Assembly (NCBI GenBank): GCA_022592445.1
Contig: JABYQR010000019.1
Coordinates: 186,001 to 250,000 of the forward strand
Reading direction: 5' to 3'
Source: Cytidiella melzeri
Taxonomy: Eukaryota > Basidiomycota > Agaricomycetes > Polyporales > Irpicaceae
Length of the DNA: 64,000 nt
Part shown: positions 49,067-60,523 of the stretch, one piece after another
Layout: each line of letters opens with the position of its first letter
Position numbering within the stretch: position 1 is the first letter of the stretch
Made by a program: the position numbers and the translations under genes
Notes under the pieces: generated by a model
The model's database searches: none
What the model was told of the DNA's origin: nothing
The model's input: the letters and a program-made list of their open reading frames with translations, nothing else

Positions 49067-50120
49067 GATGATCTCAAAGTGGGTGGACGGGTGGGTGACG
49101 AAGCCTTGGTTAGTCTCAACTTCTTCCACTGCAGCTGCTGTACTTATACCAGCAGTATTGTATGTCGGCCAGTGAACTATAGCTCCCCTAATGGCCTAGT
49201 TTGTTTTCGAGCGACTAGTTAGCCGTTCGCCGGTCGTGATCGATGCGTGTAGCAGGCCACGCCGGTCATTATTGGTGTGGCCACGGCTATATATGAAGGT
49301 TCAGGTGAGTATTGGAGTTGTATTGCCATAGGCGCCGCAGCCGCTCTCTGCAGCGGGCTGTCAAAGAGGTGGACGCGCAGGCCCAGATGTCCTTGAACGA
49401 TGGTTTAACAAACGGGCTTGCTGGGTATACGCGAGCCTTCACAATAGCTGAAACAGACGCGGAAGATAGATATGCGAGCGTTCACCTCACAAAAGATTGC
49501 CCTCGAGCTCCTGGATTTTGCAGCGGACGACCTGATTACTCAAACAATCATGGCAGCACGAGTACGACGGCATTACACAAATAGCCAGCAGGACCGGCAC
49601 GTTCAGTCCTTCTCTGCAAGAAGATGACGTATGGAACTTGCACTAATGCCTTCATGTCGTGCAAACAGACCTTCATACACAGACGGGCAATTGTTGTTTG
49701 TTCAGCTTCAGTGCAGGCGTGTGATCAGTGAGAACAAAAAGGAAAGACGGAGGTTAGCCTCCCCTGGCTGGTGTCCAAACAATACTTATGTGGAGGTGTT
49801 GGCGGGCAAGAAAGGCTCCGAGGTCCGATCAACGTACCTGTGTCAATGGTGTGTAGGTTGGGACTACTTACAGCCTATGACTACACGGGCAATCTGAGAG
49901 GAGTCTAGCAGAGGGCCTCACAACTCCTTCTGCTTCGTTATGTGTACGGAAATTTGCCCGTGCGACATGTCTATGTACAGCCAATCGATCACTTTCATAA
50001 AGTGCAGATCTACGACATGGAGGTTACTAAAGCTTGATATCGTTATGTGAGAGAAATCGTATCTGTAAATGATACACAAAAGATAATGATTTTGACACAC
50101 ATGATGCACGCGCCCTCAAG
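49067..50120. other. Intergenic stretch, no supported gene
   Basis: Several plus-strand frames below 90 codons have no conserved-looking segments. No repeat or RNA gene was recognised. Confidence 0.5.
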
Positions 50121-51297
50121 CTACGATGCTGTTGGATGCCGCCAAACCTTTACTGTCCCATCTGCGCTGGCTGTAATCATCTCGCCTTCCTCGATAGGGT
50201 GTTGTTCCGTCCATAGGATGACACTGCTGTGAACTTTAGGCGGCGGATTTGGTGGTAGGAGTGTTGCCTGATGCCAGCCACATGAGCAAACTCAAGATAG
50301 AAGCTGCAACGATGAACGTACATCGAGGAGGTCCCAAGCCCAGACCTGGCCGCTTTCGTCCCCACATACAACAGTTGCCTCGTTATGGCCGAAGCATGCT
50401 CGAGAGCGGTAACTCTGGAGGGAATGTCCGGTAAAGTCGTTCAAGAGCTTGCCTGACGAAGCGTCCATGAGTCGTACGTGCGAGTCGAGGGTTGTTGTGA
50501 GATAACTCTGTCTATCTTGGGTCGGTATGACGGCAGTGACGGGGTCTACGCAAATACTTTCAATGTGATGTAGACCCAGATATTCACGAGGTACGTACGG
50601 CCTATGTAATCCGCTCGAAGCTCGCCCATGCGAAGATCGTACGTTCTCACCCATCCGTCAACGGACCCCGACATAATCATCCCATTCCCAACGTATAAAG
50701 CTTGGACAGCATCCCGTGCCTCGTCGAGAACCTGGATAGGGGCGCGGTTTTGTGACCTGCATAGCTTGCATAAGCAAATCATCCGTAGCCAGTAAGCTGC
50801 AGACGTACTTGAGGTCCCACAACCTTACAGAGGCATCATACGAGCCACTCGCAAGCACACTCGCGTCGTCATTGAACTCGACTGTGTTGATCTTTCCCAT
50901 ATGTCCCGCTATCCTTCGAATGGTTGCACCAGTCGAGACGTCCCATAGAAACACAGACCGGTCGCCTCCTGAGGAAGCAAACTTGCTGTTGTCATTAGAC
51001 CTAAATTCATCGAAGGAGCCTATAGTCAAGTTTCACGACAGTTCATGCGCAGGGTTAGAGACATGGATGGCGGACGTACACAGTTATAGATAGCACTTCG
51101 TAGCCGTGTGCCGCGTACACCTTGATCTCTGCTCCTGAGCTCGGGTTCCATAAACGCACTGTGCGGTCTTGTCCGCCTGTGAGCACGTATTTTGCTGAGC
51201 CTTTGGCATACCGCGCGACGTGAACGGCGCCCTTGTGGTTTGAGAGCGTGGCGTGGAGGTTTCGGGGGAGGGTTGAGGGTCCGCGAGATGGACTCAT
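50121..51297 (-). CDS. WDR83: WDR83/MORG1-like WD40 scaffold
   Basis: The start is ATG 51297 (MSPSRGPSTLPRNLHATLSN). Seven WD40-type repeats follow: HKGAVHVARYAKGSAKYVLT with DRTVRLWNP, HGYEVLSI with DRSVFLWDV, GHMGKINTVEFNDDASVLAS with DASVRLWDL, VLDEARDAVQALYVGNG with SGSVDGWVRTYDLRMGELRA, the next with DSHVRLMDASSGKLLNDF, then CGDESGQVWAWDLLD. The last short exon ends SADGTVKVWRHPTAS at 50121. The DEARDAVQ and YDLRMGEL signatures are specific to WDR83 (MAPK organizer 1), a spliceosome-associated and signalling scaffold. Length is about 320 residues, as in animals. It is divergent from LSm2. Confidence 0.85.
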
Positions 51298-51469
51298 GTC
51301 GAATCGGTTGATTGCAATACGAGATACGTTCAGTGCATGCGTGTTTTGCCAGAGCTTCAAGACCTGTGCATGACGGTATGAGGCAAGGAGAGATGAGAGC
51401 TGCAGGCGCTAGTGGGTGGTTGATGATCTGCATAGAGTTTGGGTTTCTCACTGACCCTCACGACCTGCC
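51298..51469. promoter_or_regulatory. Shared divergent promoter of WDR83 and LSm2
   Basis: Only 172 bp separate the two start codons on opposite strands. Both products belong to RNA-processing machinery, so co-regulation is plausible. No clear TATA box is visible. Confidence 0.5.
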
Positions 51470-51943
51470 ATGGTGAGCACTCAATTTCAACGGCCATAAT
51501 GCGTACTCAATATTGCTCAGCTCATCTTCTCCGTCTTCAAAACGCTCACAGACCAGCAGGTCACTGTCGAGCTCAAGAACGACCTTTCGATTACAGGCAC
51601 GTTGAAGTCGGTCGATCAGTGAGTATTTACCATAGCCTGTTTATCTTGGCTTTTAACTCGGGTGCTAAGCAGGACGTGTCTATGTTCATTAGATTCTTGA
51701 ATATCCGTCTGGACGGCATAAAGGTCCTGGATGAGGCAAGGCACCCACACATGATGGCAGTGAAGAACTGCTTCATCAGAGGGTCTGTCGTGCGATATGT
51801 GCAACTCCCGACTTCTGGTGTTGACACCCAGCTTTTGGAGGATGCAACGAGACGCGGTGAGTGTACCCTTCGTTTCTACTCGCAACGGCCGATATACTGA
51901 ACCCCTACTGTCTGTAGAACACGTCAGCCAAGCCAAACGGTAA
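51470..51943 (+). CDS. LSM2: U6 snRNA-associated Sm-like protein LSm2
   Basis: Exons 51470-51472, 51521-51618, 51693-51856 and 51918-51943 join into 96 residues. The first coding exon is just the ATG, ending at gtgagc. The protein begins MLIFSVFKTLTDQQVTVELK and continues NDLSITGTLKSVDQFLNIRL, HPHMMAVKNCFIRGSVVRYV and QLPTSGVDTQLLEDATRR. This is an almost textbook LSm2: Sm1 motif with D.FLN, Sm2 motif with the RG dipeptide in FIRGSVVRY, and normal length. LSm2 belongs to the LSm2-8 ring that binds the U6 3' end in the nucleus and to the LSm1-7 decapping ring in the cytoplasm. Confidence 0.95.
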
Positions 51944-52150
51944 ACGTGCTAATCCTGCAAAGGCCAGAAGCCTGTTTTGCTAGAGAGCAAAAAGCAAGCG
52001 GCGTGGGCGTGTCTGACGTCGACGCCATTAGTGTCACGTCTTGTTCTGTACGTTGATAGTAGCATCTGCATCGATATACAAGACTATCGCACAACATATA
52101 TACAGTGCTCAGTAGGCAGGAAGACAACAACACGTAGAAATGAGCCAACT

Positions 52151-53910
52151 CTAAACGTCAAACCGTCTAACTTCCACTCCGTTTAACCCGGCACTAACAA
52201 TCGTCCGCTCGTCGAACATAACGGCGCCCTTTGTAGCGATGACGGCGCCCGACGACAACTCTAAGTCAGCAGAAGAACTGCCCTGGTCTACTTCTGTGCC
52301 CGTACCGCCTTCGAGGTCCCAAACCCAAATACTGCCGTTTACGCCTAAGCTGACGCAACGGCCGTCTGCCAGAGACAACGCTGAGCAAGGGCCCACCTGT
52401 CCGTGTAGCATTCGGACGAACGTAAGCTTAGGCGAAGACGACGACGAAGCCGGGAAGGAAAGCCTGTAAAGCTGCAGCGAGCTAGGTGAATGTATGCTCG
52501 ACAAGGTGTGTGCCATTGTAGTGCTCGTGCTGCCCTCTCGTTCAGGATGCGATGCAGGAGACGCCTCTGCCGGTGCCACCACTATCCATTTCCCGTCCGT
52601 CTGTGTATCTGCCACGCGAGCGAGTTTCCGGCTCCATTGTTCCCGCATAATGCGAAAGTTCTGTACGTCGAGCCATCCCATTGGTATGTCAAAAGCTCGG
52701 ATACTCCTGCTGGAAACCACGGACTGGGATGAGAGCTTGGATGATATCATGAGCTCTGTGGCACCTACGCTCCAGTGTGCAGGAAACACCGGAACAGAAT
52801 AGGTTAGAACAAGTCTGTAGGTTTCCGGTGTCACCGGTGTGAGGACCATTGAGCTGGGAGGGTACGACGCGTACGAATACAACGTCTGGGTGTGGACGAT
52901 GCTTCCGGACGAGAGGTCATAGAACGACAGGTCAAAGGAGTGCGTGAGGGCGATGACAAGATTATCGTGGAATACAGCGCGGAAAACGTCGGTGAGGCGC
53001 AGTACGGGGAACAGGGGTAGATGTGAGAGCTGTCGTGTGGACTGCGCCGGAGTGTGATGGTCGATTGAGAACACGATGAACTCTGTGGTGGAAAGAAACG
53101 CTGCCAGGCGGACCTTTCGTGAGCTGGTCGGCGGCGACTGGTCCAGCACAATGCAATTGATAACCGTGTCATTATCTGACGAGCGTGTCCTGCAGGACAG
53201 ATTGTACGTTGAACGATCCGGCGAGATGAGCAATAGCGAAGGATGTCCTTGGTTCGTTGAGGATGTAATCACAAGTGACCCAGCGAGGAGAACACAGGTA
53301 TGAGACCGAGAGCAGATATTACTCTCCTCAGACGGCTCTGCAGACGATGGCACAACTGTGCTCTCGTGAGGTTCCCATTGCTCTACGGCGCACCGTCCTA
53401 ATCATGCCATCTTCAATGAAAGTGCGCATGAATGCATTGAGAGTACTACCCACCGGTTCGCCAATTAGAACTGATTCTAAACATCCATTTCCAGTCCCTA
53501 ATACTCTCGTCGGCCTCGACATGGGCTCTACCCGGTAGAGGTTTCATCTCCCTACCGTCCTGCCTTCTAACGAAGCCCCTCCCGCCTCGAAGCCTTGCTC
53601 TGCCATATTCATCCAGATATAGCTTCTTCCACAGCTATCCAGCCGTGCAGTGTTCAGCCCCCGTCGACGTGCGCGTAGTGATAAGAAGATGGCTATGTAC
53701 CTGGTTATCGAGCGTAAGCCGTGACCAGTTCTGACTGGTGGCCTGCACTCCACACAGGTCCTTGTAGGACAGATACGAGAATATGACTAGGACTATCTCG
53801 TCCCATAATTGATCGAACGAAGCTTTTGGATGGATTGTCGAGGTAGAATGGGTATTATGCAGCCGCTTAGGAGGTGGCTGGAGGCTGGGAGAGAGAGGCC
53901 GTTTCGACAT
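52151..53910 (-). CDS. F-box protein with beta-propeller-like C-terminal half
   Basis: The start is ATG 53910 (MSKRPLSPSLQPPPKRLHNT). The F-box follows at about residues 30-70 (FDQLWDEIVLVIFSYLSYKD, LCGVQATSQNWSRLTLD), the surface that binds Skp1 in SCF ubiquitin ligases. The next exon gives LWKKLYLDEYGRARLRG and DWKWMFRISSNWRTGRC, a linker often seen after fungal F-boxes. A long exon from about 53330 to 52151 has repeating beta-strand units with SFDLSFYDLSSGSIVHTQT, GPCSALSLADGRCVSLGVNG, SIWVWDLEGGTGTE and ISAGLNGVEVRRF-like ends, suggesting a degenerate WD40 propeller for substrate recruitment. Length is about 550 residues. The substrate is unknown. Confidence 0.75.
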
Positions 53911-54515
53911 ATCAGCACAGAATTTCCTGAGATCGAAGACCGGCTTTAACTGCGCTCTGAATAACGGTGTCAGAGCCCACAAGCTTCGTGCAAGTTGAAC
54001 GACATCCGTACTAGATTACGACGAGCGTGTCAGCCTGAGTGTCTGGCGCCTAGCTGCATTTGATGCGCTTGATGCGCTTTGTAACTAGATCCAGTCTCGG
54101 ACATTGTTAGAAATTCGTTATAGACAACCACCTCCTAGCTTCCTCAATCACTGTCAACTCTCAGTCGCCCATAACTCAACAAATACTGTAGAACAGTGTG
54201 AGTCCGCCTGCAGCGGTGCGAGGACAATGTCTTGCAGCTTTTGGTATGCTCGCTGCGGAGAGTGGTGACGGTATTCCTTGACCTCAAAAACGTGCCACCC
54301 AAGGAAGTATGAAAGCTGCCTTTAGAGCTGCACTACCTCAGGTCAAAGCGGCTACCAAGCGGCAACTAGCGCGCACACTGCGCATCTGTGTCCTTTTGTC
54401 GCGAGGCCGCCCAGCTTAAAGTCCGTCGACACTTTGTCTGCCAGTCTCGTCCTGCACTCTCGTGTTCCATCCTCGTCTTGCGTCGTCTGCCCTATACTCC
54501 ATCATCTTCAATATC
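53911..54515. other. Divergent intergenic region
   Basis: Upstream region shared by the F-box gene and the first cystathionine gamma-synthase gene. No defined element was recognised. Confidence 0.5.
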
Positions 54516-56322
54516 ATGATGGATCACACTGCCCTAGGAGAGCCGCTTCCGCCTCTTGCCGGAAAACATGCAATTTCTGTCTCGCTGCCTACGTGGACAT
54601 CGCACATCGGGTTCAAAGAAGATGACCCTAGCGTCACAGGCCTGATGCAGACGGGCTATCCACGTTTTTGGATCCATTGGAATATACGTAAAGTGAGTAG
54701 CAATCAATTGTCGTTTCGCATAGCACTGAGTATGGACTCTGCGTACAGTTGTCTCGGTACTTTGAAAACAAGTATGCAATTGGCGATGAATTGGCTTTGC
54801 TGCTTCGCTCTGCCACTGCGGCGAAGGAATGTCAAGCTTTCTTGCAGGCACGGAATGTGGCCGCACGCATTCTTGATTACGAACGTCCCAAGGCCCGTCC
54901 AGGCGCAGAAGTGCACGTGGTGTTCTACCCCCCGGAGTGTTTCCTCGTCGCAAAACAGTTCTGGCAGCATACGGGGCTTGGTATCACTACCCGTCTCGCG
55001 GACTACTATATTGCTTTTCTGGATGTCCCAGGCGAAGAGTCTGCATTTGAGCGCTGCGAAGTCAACAAACTGGCTGCATTTGATCCTGGCGAGGACCTAA
55101 CAGTACACGCGGAAAACGCAAAAACAACCATTCGTCATCGCCTGGCTAAAATCCTCGATATAGAAATTGACTCGGTATGGCTGTATTGTGCTGGCATGCA
55201 TGCAATATGGTCTGCACATCAAGTATGCATGATCACTCTGGGGCAGCGAAAGAGTGTCTGCTTTGGGTGCGCATCGGGGATTTCTATTCTGGTAAATATC
55301 TCACCGTTCAGTCTATCAGGTTCCCGTATGTCGATACGCTGAAGATTCTGGAAAAGTGGGGGCCAGGCTGTTACTTCTTCCCGGACGGGAGTGATCAGTA
55401 CATTGACGAGTTGGACCAGCTACTTGCAAAGCTGAGCGCGGAAAACCCGTCCAGTCCTCCGATCCTTGCGTTGTTCACCGAGGTGCCCTCCAACCCCCTT
55501 CTTCGATCTGTCAATTTACCCCGCCTTCGCCTGCTCGCGGACAAATACGACTTTCCTATCGTTATTGACGACACCATTGGCAACTTTGCTAATGTTAATG
55601 CGCTACCCTTCGCAGACATTTTGACCTCTAGCTTGAGCAAGCTGTTTAGTGGACGCGCTGATGTGATGGGAGGAAGGTGTGTCCATCTTGCGATATCTCA
55701 TACACCCTTGTTGATATACGGATTCAGTCTCATTCTCAACACGACCGGCAAATACTGTCAACGATTTCGAGAAGAGCTTGCAAAATCGCATGAAGACATG
55801 TACTTCGACGAAGACGTCATCATCATGGAAAGAAACTCTCGCAACTTCGAGCAGCGAAACAAGATTATCGATACTAACGCGGAAGCCATCACCGACTTCC
55901 TTCGGTCATGCACATCAGTGGTCAAAGATCTTTACTACCCAAAGTGGCAAACATCGCAGTACTACGACATTTGTCGAAGGCAGTCGGGTCCCAATGGCGG
56001 ATACGGCGGGCTGTTCTCTATTCTCTTCAGCTCAGTCGCCGCCGCACAAGGCTTCTTCGACGCGCTTCCTTGCCCGAAGGGACCGAGCTTCGGGACGGAT
56101 TTCACGCTTGTGTGTCCGTATGCGATCATCGCACACTACCGAGAGTTGGACTGGGCGGCAGGACATGGTGTGCCGCTTGAACTCGTGCGGGTTTGGGTTG
56201 GGTTGGAGCCGTTGGATGAGTTGATGCGGGCGTTTTCAGCTGCGGTCAAGGCAGCTGAGGACGCGCATGAGCGGTATGCTCCCGGACAAGTTCCAGGGGC
56301 GGTTTGGACGTTACGAGTTTAG
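54516..56322 (+). CDS. Cystathionine gamma-synthase, copy 1 (PLP-dependent)
   Basis: Four exons (54516-54692, 54749-55266, 55320-55676, 55728-56322) join into 548 residues with an open frame. The N-terminus has the fungal signature HAISVSLPTWTSHIGFKEDD and TGYPRFWIHWNIRK. The PLP fold follows: VWLYCAGMHAIWSAHQV, FPYVDTLKILEKWGPGCYFF, NPLLRSVNLPRLRLLADKY and DFPIVIDDTIGNFANVN, where the aspartate contacts the cofactor. The lysine in ILTSSLSKLFSGRADVMGG is the expected PLP Schiff-base residue. The C-terminal domain runs from SLILNTTGKY. The fungal enzyme condenses cysteine with an activated homoserine ester to make cystathionine for methionine synthesis. All key residues are present. It is paralogous to the gene at 60939-62744. 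Confidence 0.85.
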
Positions 56323-56590
56323 TATGGAACGTTGGCTGAACGATTTTGGTACCGTACCTTCAAAAATATATATTTTGGCGGTTCGTAATGGATCGTGGGC
56401 TGCTGGCTTTAGCGCAAGGCATGACCACTGCTCTGACTGGTATCTTGTATATTGCAGATCAATTAGCAGCAAATTACCAAGACCATCGTGTTCCTTAGAT
56501 GGTCGGGGTAGGCTCAGCTCAAGGCAGCCGATGGAGAAAGGCTTTCTCGACTTCTCGTGCGGAAGTTGGTCCCAATCTTGATGAATGCCA

Positions 56591-56615
56591 CCATGATAGA
56601 ACCATCTGCTCCTCC
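56591..56615 (-). pseudogene. Isolated class II peroxidase fragment
   Basis: On the minus strand this short stretch and its flanks read VGGADGSIMVAFIKIGTNF. It keeps the GGADGSI calcium/heme-side motif of fungal class II peroxidases. It matches, base for base over much of about 75 bp, the fragment at 58163-58187. No connecting exons are seen, so it is a relic. Confidence 0.6.
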
Positions 56616-57139
56616 AACCCTGTATACAACGGTCAGAACCTTGCAAAAGCGTACCTGGTGGTCGAATAGTGGGCGACTCAATCCTCGGAGCTGTGATTAG
56701 AGTGAACGAGGGTTCCGTGACATGGTGGCACAACGTACAAACATATAATAGAAGCTATGCGGATGACAGGTTCGAGTAGCGGATACGAGACCGATAATGA
56801 AGAGAGAGAATATCCCAGAAGAACATGGCTTTCTCAGAACTTGCAAGATGCCAAAAGTCAAAATAAGCAGTTAGTTTTTTCGTACACACAAGATGGTCAG
56901 GTTTTTATATTCAATCGTTTGCATGGTGAACAATGAAACAGCACGGCAACATTGAAAGTAGCAAAGCTTTTGAAACCATGGCTTCAATAGTATGTATATC
57001 TCCCAGAGAAGGAAAAAAGGAGGACTCTTCCAGGTCACGCAGCAGTTGTCGAAGGCCCAGCACGGAAATCTCAAGACGGACAACTATAAGCTGATCGCAA
57101 CTAGAATTTGTCTGTATTGAAAGAATGGTGTGTAGCAAC

Positions 57140-58210
57140 TTACACGGGAGCTTGGGCCTTTCCGGCGGGAAGGACAGCGACCTGCGACTTAACGATCGAC
57201 GGGACGGGGGTGACCTCGGAGCAGTCAATCAAAGTGTTAGGACTGCAGCCGATGACGAAGAGCTTGGCCATGGCAGCCTTGAGCTTGGTGACCATGGAGT
57301 TGCGGTTGGGTGTAGAATGTGTGTGATTAAATTCTGTGAGTTTGTGGTCTGTGCGAAGAGGTGTTGAGAAGGTCCGTACTGATGAACGATTGCCATTCGC
57401 AGGCGGTTGCGGGCGATCAGAGCGTCGGACTGGAGGCGAGACTCGCCTGAGAAGGGGGGCTCGACTTCGCCAACGCTGGAGCTGTTACTGGAGAAGAGTA
57501 GACCCATTTAGAGAGTCTATGACAGGTGAGTTAGTGACTGTATGCATGTTCGCTTACAGCCGCACTGACCTCAGCAAAAAAGCAGTTGAGCATCGAAAGT
57601 GCTCGAAGTGGAGCCGAAGGGAGTTGCCTGGGTGACACTCGTTAAAAAGCTTCAAGTTGAACGGAATTATTTTGTACTCACAGGGATGCTGGGTCAGCGT
57701 GGTCCTGTGCTGCAACCGTGTGAGAAGTAAGCAGGTCAACGACCTCAGCTGGAGTGAAGTCACCACTGTCGGCCATGGGTGCCAAATCCTTGTCAAGAGA
57801 GTCAGAGGGCTCGGGGACGGTAAGATCGGGGGCAGGTCGAGATATGTTCGAGCAACCAGCCATGGGGTCAGGCGAGGACCGTCAATGCAGTGGGAGGGAC
57901 CGACGGCACTAGCAAGCTGGATGAAGTCACCGAAGGAAACTTTGTGTTTGGTGGAGAAGTGACGTTGCTACTAGTGCTGAGAAGCATTTGAGCACATTGC
58001 CAACCGCGTCATGGAAAGGAAATGTGTGGTTTATCTTTTCAACGATCTCGTCGACACCATTGTTGGCAACTATGTAAGGGACGAAGGTTAGCACTGTTAC
58101 TGCAGCGGCGTATGTGTCGCCAGTTGTTCACGTACGGAAGTTGGTCTCAGTCTGGGGGTAATGCCATGGTAGAACCATCGGCTCCTCCATCGCTGTATAC
58201 AACGGTCAGA
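57140..58210 (-). pseudogene. Decayed class II (manganese/versatile-type) peroxidase gene
   Basis: Reading 5' to 3' on the minus strand, recognisable pieces appear in family order. They are GGADGST (58163-58187), ANNGVDEIVE, SFGDFIQLASAVGPSHC, APDLTVPEPSDSLDKDLAPM, EVVDLLTSHTVAAQDHADP with the proximal heme histidine, EVEPPFSGESRLQSDALIAR, TACEWQSFI, and TKLKAAMAKLFVIGC with LIDCSEVTPVPSI. The gene is broken: a stop follows GGADGST, the frame shifts between ALIAR and TACEW, and the usual N-terminus is missing. These enzymes are secreted heme peroxidases that oxidise Mn(II) or lignin-type aromatics in wood decay. The family identity is strong even though the copy is dead. Confidence 0.75.
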
Positions 58211-58552
58211 AATTTGAAGAAGCAAAACCGGATTAGCCCTTTTTGCAACTGAGCGACTGAAGGTAATACTAGCAGAGAAGTCGCTGTGTCAGCTGTGTAT
58301 TCGTAAATGAAAACCAGTTGGTGGTCGCTATATAGTGGTCAACCCTCGGCGTTGTGAGTCTCGTCACTCAGACTGAATCAGAAAACTTTCGCCATCCCAG
58401 CGAGTTTGTCCTTTGAGTCCTTTGATCAGGTATTGCTTCTCTTTTGGCGAGATGATCGTCGTGTTATAGCCCACTGGCAAGTCTCCCTGAGCTGGGGAGC
58501 ACGAGATGCGGGAGGTCTAGTAGATCTAGTAGATCTATGTATGTATAAACAC

Positions 58553-58929
58553 TTATAGGGCAAAGAGATTTTGGCGCTGCCACCAGCCACCAGCCACATT
58601 GCGCCAGTGTGGCAGGCGCAATGTGGCAGTCCGAGCGCGACAGTCACAGTCACATCGCTGTAACTGTGTACCTCCAGTGCCCCATCAATAGCGTTCGCGT
58701 GACCAAAGTATGGCACAAGGCCGAAGTGGTCAATAAGCAACATATACTACTATGTTTGATACTCAGATTGTCTTAGCAATTCATGTCTGCCCTAAAAGTA
58801 TGTTGTCACACTGTAACTTGTGTGACATAAAGAGCTCCGTGACGTTACTTGCGCCATTGCGCCTGGCGCAAGGAAAAGGTAGAAATGGCGCAAGGACAGC
58901 GCTAAATTTGGCGCAAGGGTAGAAATGGC
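58553..58929 (+). repeat. Left terminal inverted repeat
   Basis: 377 bp, inverted and nearly identical to 60155-60523. It carries an extra tagaaatggcgcaa-type insertion near its inner end. Confidence 0.9.
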
Positions 58930-59611
58930 GCAAGGCGGGCGCTAAATCTTCTAATTATTTTCAAGAACCTGCACATCACCATTGCTAGCACATAGAACAA
59001 GACAAATATTTCACTCCTTGCTATCTGCTTGTACAATGTGTATCTTATGCATCTTTGAATGTTTACTTGCAGAACTAATCCACCCCTCTTTAGCACCTTT
59101 TCAATGGAAAATTAACAACAATAAAACCTTATTTAACCTACAAATGTAAGATCCAATTTTCTTTTTAAAAGAACTGCCCAATAATATATGAGTTTATAAA
59201 TATCTACCTTGGACCTGACAGGGTTACAATACCTGGCACTGAACTTTATGTTGCATTGTTGTGCAATGTTGAATCCCCACCTGTATCTTACCACCTATAC
59301 CTTACATTGTAGTATATCACAATGTCACATTCTACTTGTTATTTATATAAGACCGCAGAATTCACTGTTCTTGCTTATATTGCTGTACATACTGTACTGC
59401 AGCGCAATGTTTTGAAGCAGTTGCATCCCAATAGGATACATAGGTAGTGGCAGTTCCCATGTATTGAGCAGCACAGTGGTAATTGTCAGTGAGTGACCCG
59501 CCAAGGCATCCGGTCTAGGAAGGAAGCGCATCAGGACAGAGCTACTATACTCGGGCATCCGCCAATCATGTAAAGTTTGTATAAAAGACTCTGAACCGGT
59601 ACAGGGGAAAC

Positions 59612-59685
59612 CTATCTCTGTTGACCCTGTACCAGGTACGCATGTATTGCGTTGTACAATTCTATCTCTGTTGACCCTGTACCAG
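59612..59685. repeat. 24-bp direct repeat inside the element
   Basis: The 24-bp sequence starting ctatctctgttgaccc is identical at 59612-59635 and 59662-59685, a 50-bp period. Confidence 0.85.
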
Positions 59686-60154
59686 ACTGTCTGATTGACA
59701 GTAATACCAGGGATAAACAGCTTACTAACAGTACAATGTGTTGTAAGCGCAGAGTTTTGAAGCGCGCACGGGAAGGGGGGCTCAAATCAGAGAACCCAAT
59801 GTTATTAGGATAGCTACAAAAATACAGGGATTTTATATCATTTGGGAAAAACAGACAAGACGAAAAGAGAAATCTGAAACGGGTCATCCAGACTAAGTGC
59901 CTCCCATGATATCCGGATGTCATGAAGGCTCGGAAAGGAACGAGTTCTGGACACATTCTACAAGTTCAAACAACGCAACATACATATAGACTACATAGAT
60001 ACATTCATACATATACATAACCTTCCAATTGGCTCTCTTACGGAAACTGTCATGTTTGTGTTATCAACTGCATATGTTATTAACACCCAGCTCGGATTAT
60101 TTATGCTATATTACAACTCAACATACAATACTAATTTTTACTGATATATTTCTT

Positions 60155-60523
60155 GCCATTTCTACCCTTGCGCCAAATTTAGCGCTGTCCTTGCGCCTTT
60201 TCCTTGCGCCAGGCGCAATGGCGCAAGTAACGTCACGGAGCTCTTTATGTCACACAAGTTACAGTGTGACAACATACTTTTAGGGCAGACATGAATTGCT
60301 AAGACAATCTGAGTATCAAACATAGTAGTATATGTTGCTTATTGACCACTTCGGCCTTGTGCCATACTTTGGTTCACGCGAACGCTATTGATGGGGCACT
60401 GGAGGTACACAGTTACAGCGATGTGACTGTGACTGTCGCGCTCGGACTGCCACATTGCGCCTGCCACACTGGCGCAATGTGGCTGGTGGCTGGTGGCAGC
60501 ACCAAAATCTCTTTGCCCTATAA
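60155..60523 (-). repeat. Right terminal inverted repeat
   Basis: 369 bp, reverse complement of the left end of the element. Confidence 0.9.

Larger units (their letters stand above)
58553..60523. mobile_element. Non-autonomous DNA transposon with long terminal inverted repeats
   Basis: The left end (58553-58929) and the reverse complement of the right end (60155-60523) are nearly identical: one substitution, a one-base indel and a short insertion in the left arm, rich in gcgcaa motifs. Both ends begin ttatagggcaaag. The interior of about 1.2 kb is AT-rich with no transposase-like frame. The element is therefore a mobilised passenger or MITE-like copy, and recently inserted given the repeat identity. 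The superfamily is unclear: tagggc ends suggest hAT or a TA-inserting type, but the flanks (aaacac / cacagc) do not give a clear target duplication. Confidence 0.85.

Noticed and set aside
59209..59956. Hydrophobic frames inside the TIR element as a possible transposase remnant
   Set aside because: They are short, AT-rich and cysteine/leucine-biased, with no catalytic motif. They are best explained by base composition.
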